Notes: a model not told the origin generated them from the sequence alone. DNA of 33,794 bases from an uncultured SAR116 cluster alpha proteobacterium (GCA_902616615.1 CACMTN010000017.1:1-33794), one strand, 5' to 3'; counted from the stretch's first letter, positions 1-7,200 are shown. Numbers and translations: made by a program.

Positions 1-54
1 TATTAATTATTATATTTGAAATTGGATAATTTATAACATGATCCCTCTTCCATT

Positions 55-438
55 TTATTTGCTAAAAAATATTGGTGAGTAATAAACGAAAGAAATAACT
101 ACACACAAACAAATAAATATTAGAGTTATACCTATATCGTTAAGGGTACTAGAATTAAAATCGTCTTGAATTTCTTTCAACTTTTCTTTGTGAGATAATA
201 ACCTTTCATCTGAAATTTTTTTAAATGTTTCAGTTTCATATTCATTTTTCCATTCTTCAAAAAATTCTTTCTGGGAATCTTCAAATCTAAGTCTACAACT
301 CTCTTTTTCATCTAACATTTTTTGAAATTTATTTTTATAGTTATTATTAAGATATACAGCTAATATTATCATAATAATTATAACTATAGTTTGTTCATGT
401 TCTTTTACGAAATCCTTAATAAAATCAAAAAATTCCAT
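55..438 (-). CDS. Hypothetical protein with two membrane segments and a charged central helix
   Basis: A 127-residue protein that I do not recognise. Residues about 17-32 form an isoleucine-rich membrane segment and residues about 104-123 a second one. The roughly 70 residues between them are rich in K, E and R and look like a long helix or coiled coil. The ATG is preceded by a GGGAG-type ribosome binding site. The gene lies 42 bases after the 152-aa gene on the same strand, so it is probably the last gene of a three-gene unit. The layout is an anchor, a soluble helical loop and a second anchor. It could be a membrane scaffold or a phage or mobile-element accessory protein, but nothing in the sequence decides this. 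Confidence 0.55.
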   Translation of the reverse strand: MEFFDFIKDFVKEHEQTIVIIIMIILAVYLNNNYKNKFQKMLDEKESCRLRFEDSQKEFFEEWKNEYETETFKKISDERLLSHKEKLKEIQDDFNSSTLNDIGITLIFICLCVVISFVYYSPIFFSK

Positions 439-480
439 CTCTACTCCCTAACATTTAAAATTAATTGTAATTGCATACTC

Positions 481-939
481 TTACCATACAGATCTCCCAA
501 GTGATTTGATGTCACTTACTTTTAATAGACCCTCTAGGCTTATTACATGGAAATGATCAAGGCATGAATCTTTAGCCTCAACTTCCCAATACTTCTTAAT
601 AAGATTTATAGAAATATCTTTTATATCACCTTTTTTATTATCAGTATAACCAATAAAATCCCAATAATCTGAAAAACTATGACGATCAAAGAAACTATTC
701 CAAAGATAATACCTAGATGGTTTTATATTAATAAAATAACTATCTACCCTATTGTGTGCAGGTGACCACATCCACTCAACTGAAAATAAAAAGACTACTT
801 TCTGTGGTTTAATTTTAGGTCTATTTTTTTTAAGTGGTCTTTCACTATCAATATAAAGCTTATTAGAATTATTTATAAAAGGTAAATCTTTAACCTCAAA
901 AATCTTTTGTTGAGGAAATTCATATTCATAATATGCCAT
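481..939 (-). CDS. Hypothetical cytoplasmic protein, 152 aa
   Basis: Not recognised. The protein is rich in aromatic residues (many Y, F and W) and has no signal peptide or membrane segment. A basic stretch lies at about residues 36-47. The start codon shares one base with the stop of the upstream 63-aa gene (TAATG on the minus strand), which points to translational coupling. The gene belongs to a minus-strand unit with the small gene at 939-1130 and the membrane protein at 55-438. The family is unknown and no catalytic motif is visible. Confidence 0.55.
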   Translation of the reverse strand: MAYYEYEFPQQKIFEVKDLPFINNSNKLYIDSERPLKKNRPKIKPQKVVFLFSVEWMWSPAHNRVDSYFINIKPSRYYLWNSFFDRHSFSDYWDFIGYTDNKKGDIKDISINLIKKYWEVEAKDSCLDHFHVISLEGLLKVSDIKSLGRSVW

Positions 940-1130
940 TATTTATCCTCCACTAATTTCCATCCCAGTTTAATAAGGGATTTGGTCAAATGTTTTATTT
1001 TTTCTTTTCTAGACATTTTTTTTGGTATTTTCACCAAATCAATTTGTCTTCTATTATGTGTAGAAATTATAAAACCTTGCTTAAAGATTGGATCGTCTTC
1101 TTTAAGCTCTTTCCATATTATTTTTTTCAT
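939..1130 (-). CDS. Small basic hypothetical protein, 63 aa
   Basis: A lysine-rich 63-residue protein, not recognised. Its ATG is preceded by an AAGGAG ribosome binding site. Upstream of that lies a 63-base leader that aligns without gaps to the leader of the gene at 1218-1463. Its stop codon overlaps the start of the next gene (TAATG), so the two are probably co-translated. The clean ribosome site, the coupling and the shared leader are the reasons for calling it real. The plus-strand frames across the same bases have none of these. Confidence 0.5.
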   Translation of the reverse strand: MKKIIWKELKEDDPIFKQGFIISTHNRRQIDLVKIPKKMSRKEKIKHLTKSLIKLGWKLVEDK

Positions 1131-1193
1131 AGCAGTCTCCTTTTTAGTACTTTTATCTTTGTGACAGGGTGTACAAGTTGGTTAATAAATACC
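1131..1193 (-). promoter_or_regulatory. Duplicated leader element, copy 1
   Basis: These 63 bases sit directly in front of the ATG at 1130. They align gap-free with 1464-1526, at the same distance from the start codon, with 43 of 63 positions identical. On the plus strand two blocks are exact in both copies: TTTAGTACTTT and GTACAAGTTGGT. On the minus strand the order is CCAACTTGTAC, then AAAGTACTAAA, then the GGAG ribosome site. TTGTAC could act as a -35 box, but no convincing -10 follows. The element could be a promoter, an operator or a translational leader. Confidence 0.4.
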
Positions 1194-1217
1194 CTTTGAA
1201 TTGATTAAATAATATTT

Positions 1218-1463
1218 TTAGAAACCCATATCTTCCATCATTTGAAGTGCATCCATAGGATCTAAACCTGGAAATTCTCTTAGACCTTCACGGATGATTG
1301 ATAGTCTAAATTCACCAATCTGTTCTCTTTGCTCAGGAGTAAGTTGGTGAATTTTTTCGTCTGGGGTTAAATTTTGTTTAAGCTTTTCTCTATTTAAACG
1401 AAGCTTAGTAGCCATTGCATTAGCAAAGTCTTGGTCTTTTTGTGAAAATGTATTTGAAGTCAT
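1218..1463 (-). CDS. Hypothetical protein, 81 aa, charged and helical
   Basis: An 81-residue soluble protein with no membrane segment, rich in Q, E, R and K, with helix-forming composition. The C-terminus (DPMDALQMMEDMGF) is acidic and methionine-rich. I do not recognise the family. The ATG has a GGAG ribosome site. The leader in front is a copy of the one before the 63-aa gene at 939-1130, which suggests common regulation although the two proteins are not similar. It is monocistronic, with a gap of about 90 bases to the next gene. Confidence 0.5.
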   Translation of the reverse strand: MTSNTFSQKDQDFANAMATKLRLNREKLKQNLTPDEKIHQLTPEQREQIGEFRLSIIREGLREFPGLDPMDALQMMEDMGF

Positions 1464-1526
1464 TTGTGCCTCCGCTTTAGTACTTTAGGCGGGATGCCAA
1501 GGCGTACAAGTTGGTAATTAAATGCC
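1464..1526 (-). promoter_or_regulatory. Duplicated leader element, copy 2
   Basis: Second copy of the 63-base leader, immediately before the ATG at 1463. The AAAGTACTAAA and ACCAACTTGTAC blocks (minus strand) keep the same mutual spacing and the same distance to the start codon as in copy 1. The bases between them have diverged. Conservation of separated blocks suggests that both are functional contacts. Confidence 0.4.
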
Positions 1527-1578
1527 TTATGTATATGTAATACTTTTTGCTTATTATTTCAAGCTGCGTTGAATTTAT

Positions 1579-2019
1579 TTAATATGGATTTTTAAGATTA
1601 CAAGGAAAAGATTTATAAAAGAAAAAGTAACCTACTTTTTGTGATCCAATATAGTTATCTTGATATCTGGGATTTTCTTCAGCCCATTTTATGAATTTTT
1701 TTATTACTTCGTCATAATCAAAAATTTCGCTATTAGTATGTCCACCTAAATAATTCATAGTTGTTTGGTCATTAAAATTAAGGATTCCTTTGTGCATTAA
1801 TTGTCTTAGAGTTCTGCATAGAGACCCACCTTTAACTAAAACAGTCCACATAATTTCTCTGCACGTATCTGCATCTTTTTTTTCAATAGCGTTTAGTTTA
1901 TTTGTTTTTAATTTAGTTAACTCGTACTTTTTACATTTTTCAGAGATAATTTTTACAGTATTTGCATTTGCACTAAATCCGAGAAAAATCATTGTTAAAA
2001 AAATTAATAATATTTTCAT
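1579..2019 (-). CDS. Secreted four-cysteine protein, Rap1a/Tai-like
   Basis: A 146-residue protein with a signal peptide (MKILLIFLTMIFLGFSANA, cleaved after about residue 20). The mature part has four cysteines, at about residues 29, 53, 68 and 140. The pattern C..IMWTVLVKGGSLC, then FIKWAEENP, then a C-terminal FPC resembles the Rap1a/Tai family, periplasmic immunity proteins to type VI amidase effectors and related domains. A second protein of identical length and the same cysteine pattern lies at 13591-14031. No effector gene is adjacent. The gene starts 2 bases after the stop of the secreted 88-aa gene upstream, so they form an operon. The family call rests on motif spacing only. Confidence 0.5.
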   Translation of the reverse strand: MKILLIFLTMIFLGFSANANTVKIISEKCKKYELTKLKTNKLNAIEKKDADTCREIMWTVLVKGGSLCRTLRQLMHKGILNFNDQTTMNYLGGHTNSEIFDYDEVIKKFIKWAEENPRYQDNYIGSQKVGYFFFYKSFPCNLKNPY

Positions 2020-2021
2020 AG

Positions 2022-2288
2022 TTAATCCTTACAGAAAGTATTATAAATATTAGCTAATTTGTAAGCACGGTCTAAAAAATCTTTACTAAAATTATTATAC
2101 TTGTCTAATCTTTCTGGTGTCTTAGCATTATATGTCTTATCTAAGTAGTAAGAAAATTGAAAATAAGATTCTGAAGCTAAATCACCAATATTTTTACATT
2201 TTTGTTTATCCTGATTTAAATTAAACGGGCTACCATTAGCTCCAAAGCTAAATAGAATTATTGTTAAGAAAGTTAACAATGTTTTCAT
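2022..2288 (-). CDS. Small secreted hypothetical protein, 88 aa
   Basis: The protein has a clear signal peptide (MKTLLTFLTIILFSFGANG). The mature domain is about 68 residues, with two cysteines (about 31 and 86) that could form one disulfide. The ATG follows a strong GGAGG ribosome site, so this is the first gene of a two-gene unit with the Rap1a-like protein. Its signal-peptide codons and the bases around its start closely resemble those of the downstream gene, as though the 5' end had been duplicated. The mature domain is not recognised. Confidence 0.5.
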   Translation of the reverse strand: MKTLLTFLTIILFSFGANGSPFNLNQDKQKCKNIGDLASESYFQFSYYLDKTYNAKTPERLDKYNNFSKDFLDRAYKLANIYNTFCKD

Positions 2289-2534
2289 ATTAATCCTCCA
2301 TAATTGATAAATAAATGGTACAAAAAATTATTCGAAAATCAATAAAACTGGCTTGGTTCTGTTTACAATGTTTAAAGGGTAGTAATTATTATTCTAGTGT
2401 AGACAACAATTAAGTTGACTATATTGATTATACATAAGTGTCATTAAGTAACTCCAAAACCATTGCAAGGCTCTCTGTTTCGATTGAGACAACCTCTGCT
2501 CTAAAAGTTAATATATTCGAAAAAAACATCTTTC

Positions 2535-2570
2535 ATTTGACTGGTAATATAATTACCCATATTGTCAAAT
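2535..2570 (+). promoter_or_regulatory. Nested palindrome over a -10-like box before the methyltransferase
   Basis: The inner palindrome is GGTAAT-ATA-ATTACC at 2543-2557. A TATAAT box lies at 2548-2553, inside it. An outer inverted pair, ATTTGAC (2535-2541) and GTCAAAT (2564-2570), flanks it. The methyltransferase start at 2601 lies 44 bases downstream of the inner palindrome. The methylase carries an N-terminal HTH, and autorepression through such domains is established for several C5 methylases. An autoregulatory operator is therefore plausible. The rest of 2289-2600 holds no gene that I can support. Confidence 0.45.
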
Positions 2571-2600
2571 TATTTCCCAGCCATTAATAAGGTGTTTTTG

Positions 2601-3833
2601 ATGTTATTTAAAGAACTTCGTGAACTGAATGTATTATCAGTAGAAGAGGCAGCAGAAATATTAGGGGTTACGGCGAAAACAATCTATCGATGGGAAAATG
2701 GTGAAATTGAACCAAGAAAAGCTTTTTTAAGATTATTAGAAGAGAGACTTAATTACCGCAAAAAACCAAAAGATATAATTCCTGATTTTACTTTTATTGA
2801 TTTGTTTGCTGGAATTGGTGGAATTAGAAAAGGATTTGAAGCAGCAAATGGAAAATGTGTTTTTACCAGTGAGTGGGATAAATATGCACAGAGAACTTAT
2901 AGAGCTAATTTCCCTGATGACCATGAAATTAAAGGTGATATAACAAAAGTAAAAGCTGAAGATATTCCAACTCATGATGTCCTGTTAGCTGGATTTCCTT
3001 GTCAGCCATTTTCTATAGCTGGTGTATCCAAAAACAATTCTCTTGGACGTGCTCATGGGTTTATGAATAAAGCACAAGGAACTCTATTTTTCGACATTTT
3101 GCGTATTCTAAAATATCATAAACCAGCTGCATTTTTGCTTGAAAATGTAAAAAATCTACAAAGTCATAATAAGGGTGACACATTCAAAACCATTGTTGGT
3201 GCGCTTGAAAATGAACTTGGTTATTCTCTTTCGTGGGTAATTGTTGATGGTAAAGGTTATGTTCCACAGCACAGGGAACGAATTTATATAGTTGGATTTA
3301 GAGAAAAAACAGACTTTGATTTAAAAGAGTGTAAATTTGCCGATCCAACAAAAGGTCCAACTCTTGATACAATTCTTCATTCACCTGACGAAACGCCCGA
3401 AGAACATTATACTCTTAAACCACAGAAAAAAACTGCAAATATAAAAAATGTAGTTAATGATAAATATACTCTTTCAGACAAATTATGGAATTACCTTCAA
3501 GATTATGCAAAAAAACACAAAGAAAAGGGAAATGGTTTTGGTTTTGGATTAAATAACCCAAAAGAGAAAGCAAGGACTTTGTCTGCAAGATATTATAAAG
3601 ATGGAAGTGAAATTTTAATTTCCCAAGATAATGGTAAAAACCCACGTAGACTTACTCCAAGAGAATGTGCAAGGATTATGGGCTTTGATGATAATAAAGA
3701 AATGCAAATGATAATTCCAGTTTCAGACACAAGGGCATATCAGCAATTTGGTAATTCTGTGGTAGTGCCTGTAATTAAACAAATAGCTACTTACATGAAA
3801 CCATTTATAATTCAACAACTCAAAAAAGCTTAA
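2601..3833 (+). CDS. C5-cytosine DNA methyltransferase, Dcm-like, with N-terminal HTH
   Basis: This 410-aa enzyme transfers methyl from SAM to carbon 5 of cytosine in DNA. Residues about 4-50 form an XRE/Cro-like helix-turn-helix (SVEEAAEILGVTAKTIYRWE). The catalytic domain follows: motif I DLFAGIGGIRKGFE from residue 67, PCQPFS with catalytic Cys134, ENV at 181-183, QHRER at 223-227, RRLTPRECARIMGF, and the terminal motif QQFGNSVVVPVI. The block HGFMNKAQGTLFFDILRI resembles Dcm/M.EcoRII enzymes, which recognise CCWGG. I chose the ATG at 2601 because AAGG lies 8-9 bases before it. A TTG 39 bases upstream would add 13 residues without a ribosome site. The endonuclease and Vsr genes follow on the same strand. 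The HTH probably also represses the gene's own promoter. Confidence 0.93.
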   Translation: MLFKELRELNVLSVEEAAEILGVTAKTIYRWENGEIEPRKAFLRLLEERLNYRKKPKDIIPDFTFIDLFAGIGGIRKGFEAANGKCVFTSEWDKYAQRTYRANFPDDHEIKGDITKVKAEDIPTHDVLLAGFPCQPFSIAGVSKNNSLGRAHGFMNKAQGTLFFDILRILKYHKPAAFLLENVKNLQSHNKGDTFKTIVGALENELGYSLSWVIVDGKGYVPQHRERIYIVGFREKTDFDLKECKFADPTKGPTLDTILHSPDETPEEHYTLKPQKKTANIKNVVNDKYTLSDKLWNYLQDYAKKHKEKGNGFGFGLNNPKEKARTLSARYYKDGSEILISQDNGKNPRRLTPRECARIMGFDDNKEMQMIIPVSDTRAYQQFGNSVVVPVIKQIATYMKPFIIQQLKKA

Positions 3834-3932
3834 GAGTTTATAAATTCAAAATTATTTCATCTGAAAATTGTTTGACTCTTTATGAGGTGGAGAATTAAAA
3901 TTTATCTTCAATCTCACTAGAAAGTTCATGTA

Positions 3933-5267
3933 ATGTCAGAGATAGGCGAGTTTCAAAATATTAATCACCTGATTGAAAAAATGAAACTAAATGGAGTAAA
4001 CAAACTCATATTCAAACGCTTATCCCCAAATGATAATAGTAAAAATCAGATATATTTGGGAAGTAGTTATGATATTTTACAAACAATACCCATGGGTGAA
4101 ATATATACAGATCCTAGTAAGAAGGACAGTAAGAGAGATCGTTTTAAAGCTAATATAAATTTTTATTGGCTAGACACTACTGGTGAAATATTTCATGCAC
4201 CAAAATCTCAATTAATTTTATATCCAAAGTATCCCGAAGTTCGGCTTTCCGGGTTCCTTGCGTCAGCAGTAAAAAAGCCAAGTGGTTATATGGGTAGTAG
4301 ATTAAACAACAGAATTTTTTTTATGGGTCTTACAAATGATGGTAAAATAATTAGTCATGTAACTGGTCCAGACAATAATATATCTAACGAACTAAAAAAG
4401 TTTGAAGAAGAAAATTTAAAAATCACTCTTAAGACTATTTTTGATATTTCAAAATTGGATAATACAAAGCCTCAATTATTAGCAAAATTGCTTGAAATTC
4501 ACAAAAAAGGTTGGGTCAGAGGAATGAAGTTAAATAATAGAGACGGTCTTCAACCTTATAGTGGACAAAATGCTGGTGGTTATACTTTGGAAGCACTTGC
4601 TGGAATTACTGCAAATGGAGATAACAAACCTGATTACCTTGGCTGGGAATTAAAGCAACATACAACTCGACTAGATCAACCACTCAAGGGTAGTGCCGTA
4701 ACATTAATGACACCAGAGCCAACAGGAGGAATATATAAGGATGAAGGTATAATCGCCTTTATGGAAAAATTTGGATATCTGGATAAAAAGGGTGTCCCAG
4801 ATAGATTAAACTTTGGAGGTATATATGGACACGGGAAGGTAACTTCTGCCACTGGGCTCACGCTTCTTCTATATGGTTATGATTATGAAAAGAAAAAAAT
4901 AGATAATGTCGACGGCGGTATAATATTAAAAAATGATAAAGATGAAGTAGCAGCAAAATGGCATTTTTCAAAATTAATAGAAATGTGGAATAAAAAACAT
5001 GCACAGGCAGTCTATGTACCTAGCGAAAAAAATAATTTATCTTATAGATATGGACATGTGGTTGCTTTATGCGAAGGCACAAATTTTGATAAATTTTTAT
5101 CTTCTTTAATAAATGGAAACATCTATTACGACCCAGGTACTAAACTAGAAAACATCTCCACTCAAAAACCAAAGTCAAAGAAAAGAAATCAAATTAGAAT
5201 TAAGCCTAAAGACATTCCAAGTCTCTATGAAAAATGTGAAGAGATTAACTTATTAAACTTTAAGTAA
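3933..5267 (+). CDS. Type II restriction endonuclease, MvaI/BcnI family
   Basis: A 444-aa protein. The central block GGYTLEALAGITANGDNKPD, followed by LGWELKQHT, matches the MvaI/BcnI nuclease family. In that family a D (here PDYLG) and the E-x-K of WELK bind the metal. Known members are monomeric nickases that cut CCWGG (MvaI) or CCSGG (BcnI) one strand at a time. The N-terminal 180 residues have no motif I recognise and probably contribute to DNA binding. The gene lies 99 bases after the methylase and 7 bases before vsr, which fits a restriction cassette. A CCNGG-type site is inferred from the combination with a Dcm-like methylase and Vsr. The frame is intact and full length for the family, allowing for an extended N-terminus. 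Confidence 0.85.
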   Translation: MSEIGEFQNINHLIEKMKLNGVNKLIFKRLSPNDNSKNQIYLGSSYDILQTIPMGEIYTDPSKKDSKRDRFKANINFYWLDTTGEIFHAPKSQLILYPKYPEVRLSGFLASAVKKPSGYMGSRLNNRIFFMGLTNDGKIISHVTGPDNNISNELKKFEEENLKITLKTIFDISKLDNTKPQLLAKLLEIHKKGWVRGMKLNNRDGLQPYSGQNAGGYTLEALAGITANGDNKPDYLGWELKQHTTRLDQPLKGSAVTLMTPEPTGGIYKDEGIIAFMEKFGYLDKKGVPDRLNFGGIYGHGKVTSATGLTLLLYGYDYEKKKIDNVDGGIILKNDKDEVAAKWHFSKLIEMWNKKHAQAVYVPSEKNNLSYRYGHVVALCEGTNFDKFLSSLINGNIYYDPGTKLENISTQKPKSKKRNQIRIKPKDIPSLYEKCEEINLLNFK

Positions 5268-5274
5268 AAAAAAT

Positions 5275-5706
5275 ATGGATATAGTTTCTTCAGAAAAAAG
5301 AAGTCAGATGATGTCTTCTATTAAAAACAAAAACACAAAACCGGAAATTATAGTTAGAAAAATTATTTTTGATTTAGGTTTTAGATATAGATTAAATCAG
5401 AAAATAGGTAACACAAGACCTGATCTTGTTCTAAAAAAATGGAATACATGTATCTTTGTTCATGGATGTTTCTGGCATCAGCATCATAATTGTAAAATTA
5501 GCTCTTTACCAAAATCAAACAAAGAATTTTGGAAAAAAAAACTTACAAGTAACATTGATAGAGATAAAAAAAATATTCATTATTTAGAAAATTTAGGATG
5601 GAATGTTGGTGTTATATGGGAATGCTTTACAAGAAAAAAAAATATTGATCCCTGTATTTTAAAATCAAAAATAATGTCCTCAAATTCATGGGAACTAAAT
5701 TATTAA
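5275..5706 (+). CDS. vsr: Very short patch repair (Vsr) endonuclease
   Basis: A 143-aa enzyme that nicks 5' of the T in T:G mismatches arising from deamination of 5-methylcytosine at the methylase site. Visible hallmarks are SxxKRSxMMSSIKNKNTKPE at the N-terminus, the catalytic Asp in TRPDLVLKK, and FVHGCFWHQHHNC with the zinc-binding Cys/His residues. The C-terminal VIWECF is also typical. Length is usual for Vsr. It starts 7 bases after the endonuclease stop, so the two are probably translated from one message. Its presence supports the view that the methylase makes 5-methylcytosine and that the system has been kept functional. Confidence 0.92.
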   Translation: MDIVSSEKRSQMMSSIKNKNTKPEIIVRKIIFDLGFRYRLNQKIGNTRPDLVLKKWNTCIFVHGCFWHQHHNCKISSLPKSNKEFWKKKLTSNIDRDKKNIHYLENLGWNVGVIWECFTRKKNIDPCILKSKIMSSNSWELNY

Positions 5707-5741
5707 TTTCTTACGGAATGTTAATAATATTTAATACTGAC

Positions 5742-5759
5742 TTGCTACAATAGTAGCAA
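5742..5759. repeat. Perfect small hairpin after vsr
   Basis: TTGCTAC-AATA-GTAGCAA is a perfect 7-bp stem with a 4-base loop, 35 bases after the vsr stop. No T-run follows on the plus strand, so it is a poor intrinsic terminator. It lies at the border between the restriction genes and the mobile module. It may be a protein-binding site or a weak terminator. Confidence 0.35.
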
Positions 5760-5830
5760 ACGATGGTACTCAAATAATAAACTAGTTGATGAATGGTATG
5801 TATTGTGAGTTGGGGCAACATTACGCTTTT

Positions 5831-5895
5831 CAACTTCAACTCTGTCAACTCTCTCAACTATTAATAAAGAGTTGATATAGTTGAGACAGTTGAGA
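5831..5895. repeat. Mirror-symmetric 9-bp-spaced repeat array (iteron-like)
   Basis: CAACT occurs at 5831, 5837, 5846 and 5855, with the last three exactly 9 bases apart. AGTTG occurs at 5870, 5879 and 5888, also exactly 9 apart. The two arms are inverted relative to each other. The stem TCTCAACTAT (5852-5861) pairs perfectly with ATAGTTGAGA (5877-5886), and pairing continues outward with single mismatches. The array starts 7 bases downstream of the stop of the RepA-like ATPase. It could be an iteron cluster (origin or RepA/AlpA sites), a transcription end, or both. Confidence 0.55.
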
Positions 5896-5901
5896 TAAGT
5901 C

Positions 5902-6831
5902 TTATGTCAACAAATTAGGCTCAACTAAGCTCCAAGGCTTTGTACGATCTGATCTATGAATTTTTCCATCATTTGCCAGAGAAGAGCAGACATTACTTAT
6001 CTGCCCTTTATCTTTGCTAAGGGTATCAGACAATTCTTTTACCATCTTTGGCGATTTTTTAAGTTCTTCGAGTACAAGTGCTTGGACTGGTGCTTTATCT
6101 TCATACTCTGCACCAGCTCCTATTCGCTCTTCGTATCTGCCATCCTCGAATTTTAGTACCTTTTCACTTGGGTAGATTAAGCGTCCTTTTGTATGAAGTT
6201 TAGTTTGTCCCTTAGATTGCTCTAACACCATTAGGTTATCTGGCACACCTTGAAGAGCGGTAGAGCCTATGATCTTATCAAAAGGATCAGTACTATCATT
6301 GCTACTTGGTTTGCTTGAGTGTGTAAGTACCAAGCAATCAATATCAAATTGATCTATGAGTTCTTTGATGTCAGTCATTGCATTATATTCTTCATCGTAA
6401 TGACCATTATTCTTCCGCTTTATTTTGGCTAGAATATCGACAATGACTAATTTTGGTTTGTAGTGAAACAAGAGAGCCTCAAGTTCTTTTTCTCCACCGT
6501 TGCCCATTCTATTCATTTCTCCTTCAAGGACGAGATGAATTTGGTGCTTTGTTGTGAACCTTTTAAATCGTCCTTGAGCCATTCTCTTGTTGTATTCTAA
6601 AGCTAGATAAAGAACTTTTTTATTTTCTGAAATTTCTTCTGCAATTTGCTCAGCCAATGTAGACTTTCCTGACTTAGTTTTCCCTCCAAGTAGAGTAAGA
6701 CCCGGAGGTAACCAAGAATGAAGTTGAGGCTTGATATCCAAGGTTTCAGTAAGTACCTCCATTAAAGATCGGCCTACACACCGTATTTGAAGATCGTCAT
6801 CATTCGTTGTATCATGTTTAGTATTCATCAT
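5902..6831 (-). CDS. RepA-like AAA ATPase (RecA-fold, mobile-element replication protein)
   Basis: A 309-aa protein. The Walker A motif GGKTKSGKST lies at about residues 49-58. VLYLALEY follows at about 73-80, and Walker B LVIVDIL at about 128-134. LVLTHSSKP, at about residue 167, is a typical sensor segment of the RepA/AAA_25 group of hexameric helicase-like proteins. The C-terminal 60 residues (MVKELSDTLSKDKGQISNV) look like a winged helix for DNA binding. Such proteins drive replication of plasmids, phages and integrative islands. The start overlaps the stop of the AlpA gene by one base (TAATG), and the gene is last in the leftward int operon. The repeat array at 5831-5895 directly follows and is a candidate target. 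Primase activity is not evident. Confidence 0.8.
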   Translation of the reverse strand: MMNTKHDTTNDDDLQIRCVGRSLMEVLTETLDIKPQLHSWLPPGLTLLGGKTKSGKSTLAEQIAEEISENKKVLYLALEYNKRMAQGRFKRFTTKHQIHLVLEGEMNRMGNGGEKELEALLFHYKPKLVIVDILAKIKRKNNGHYDEEYNAMTDIKELIDQFDIDCLVLTHSSKPSSNDSTDPFDKIIGSTALQGVPDNLMVLEQSKGQTKLHTKGRLIYPSEKVLKFEDGRYEERIGAGAEYEDKAPVQALVLEELKKSPKMVKELSDTLSKDKGQISNVCSSLANDGKIHRSDRTKPWSLVEPNLLT

Positions 6832-7019
6832 TATATGCCTTGCTTATGATTACGTACGCATTCACTTATCCAGTTGTCTACATCATCTTCTAACCATCCT
6901 TGACGATTTTCAGTAAGTGCAAACGGTTTCGGAAATTTATTTTCTCGTACTAATCGACGAATATTTGAGACAGACATAGAGGTTTTATTTGCAACTTGAG
7001 ATGCATTAAGCACTTTCAT
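6831..7019 (-). CDS. AlpA-family regulator, second copy
   Basis: A 62-aa excisionase/regulator-type helix-turn-helix: NASQVANKTSMSVSNIRRLVRE, followed by FPKPF and GWLEDDVDNWI, the AlpA layout. These small winged-HTH proteins activate integrase genes and direct excision in P4-like islands. It overlaps the upstream AlpA gene by 14 bases and the downstream RepA-like gene by one base, so translation is coupled. It differs from its neighbour mainly in the recognition helix, which suggests distinct operators. No repressor other than these two is seen in the module. Confidence 0.8.
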   Translation of the reverse strand: MKVLNASQVANKTSMSVSNIRRLVRENKFPKPFALTENRQGWLEDDVDNWISECVRNHKQGI

Positions 7020-7200
7020 TTTGTGCCTCCATTACGGTCTTTTGCCAATCAACAATAGCAGCTTCTGTCCAACCAACAGCACGACGACCCAATTTCAACG
7101 GCTTTGGGAATTCCTTCCTTGAGATACGTAGGTAAATTGAAGAACGAGATAAGCCTGTTAGTGTCATAACTTCAGGCAAGCGATAGATTTTTTGAACCAT
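7006..7200 (-). CDS. AlpA-family regulator, first copy
   Basis: A 64-aa HTH protein: RLPEVMTLTGLSRSSIYLRI, then EFPKPLKLGRRAVGWTEAAI, then VDWQ, the textbook AlpA pattern (activator of integrase and excision). The ATG has a strong AAAGGAG ribosome site and is preceded by a 78-base gap with inverted half-sites, so this gene may have its own promoter. It overlaps the second AlpA gene. Two tandem AlpA paralogues suggest a two-step switch or an activator/repressor pair, which is inference. Confidence 0.85.
   Translation of the reverse strand: MVQKIYRLPEVMTLTGLSRSSIYLRISRKEFPKPLKLGRRAVGWTEAAIVDWQKTVMEAQNESA

Noticed and set aside
2455-2520. tRNA-like T-arm (TTCGATT) before the methylase
   Set aside because: The flanking bases do not pair as a T-stem and no cloverleaf can be drawn.
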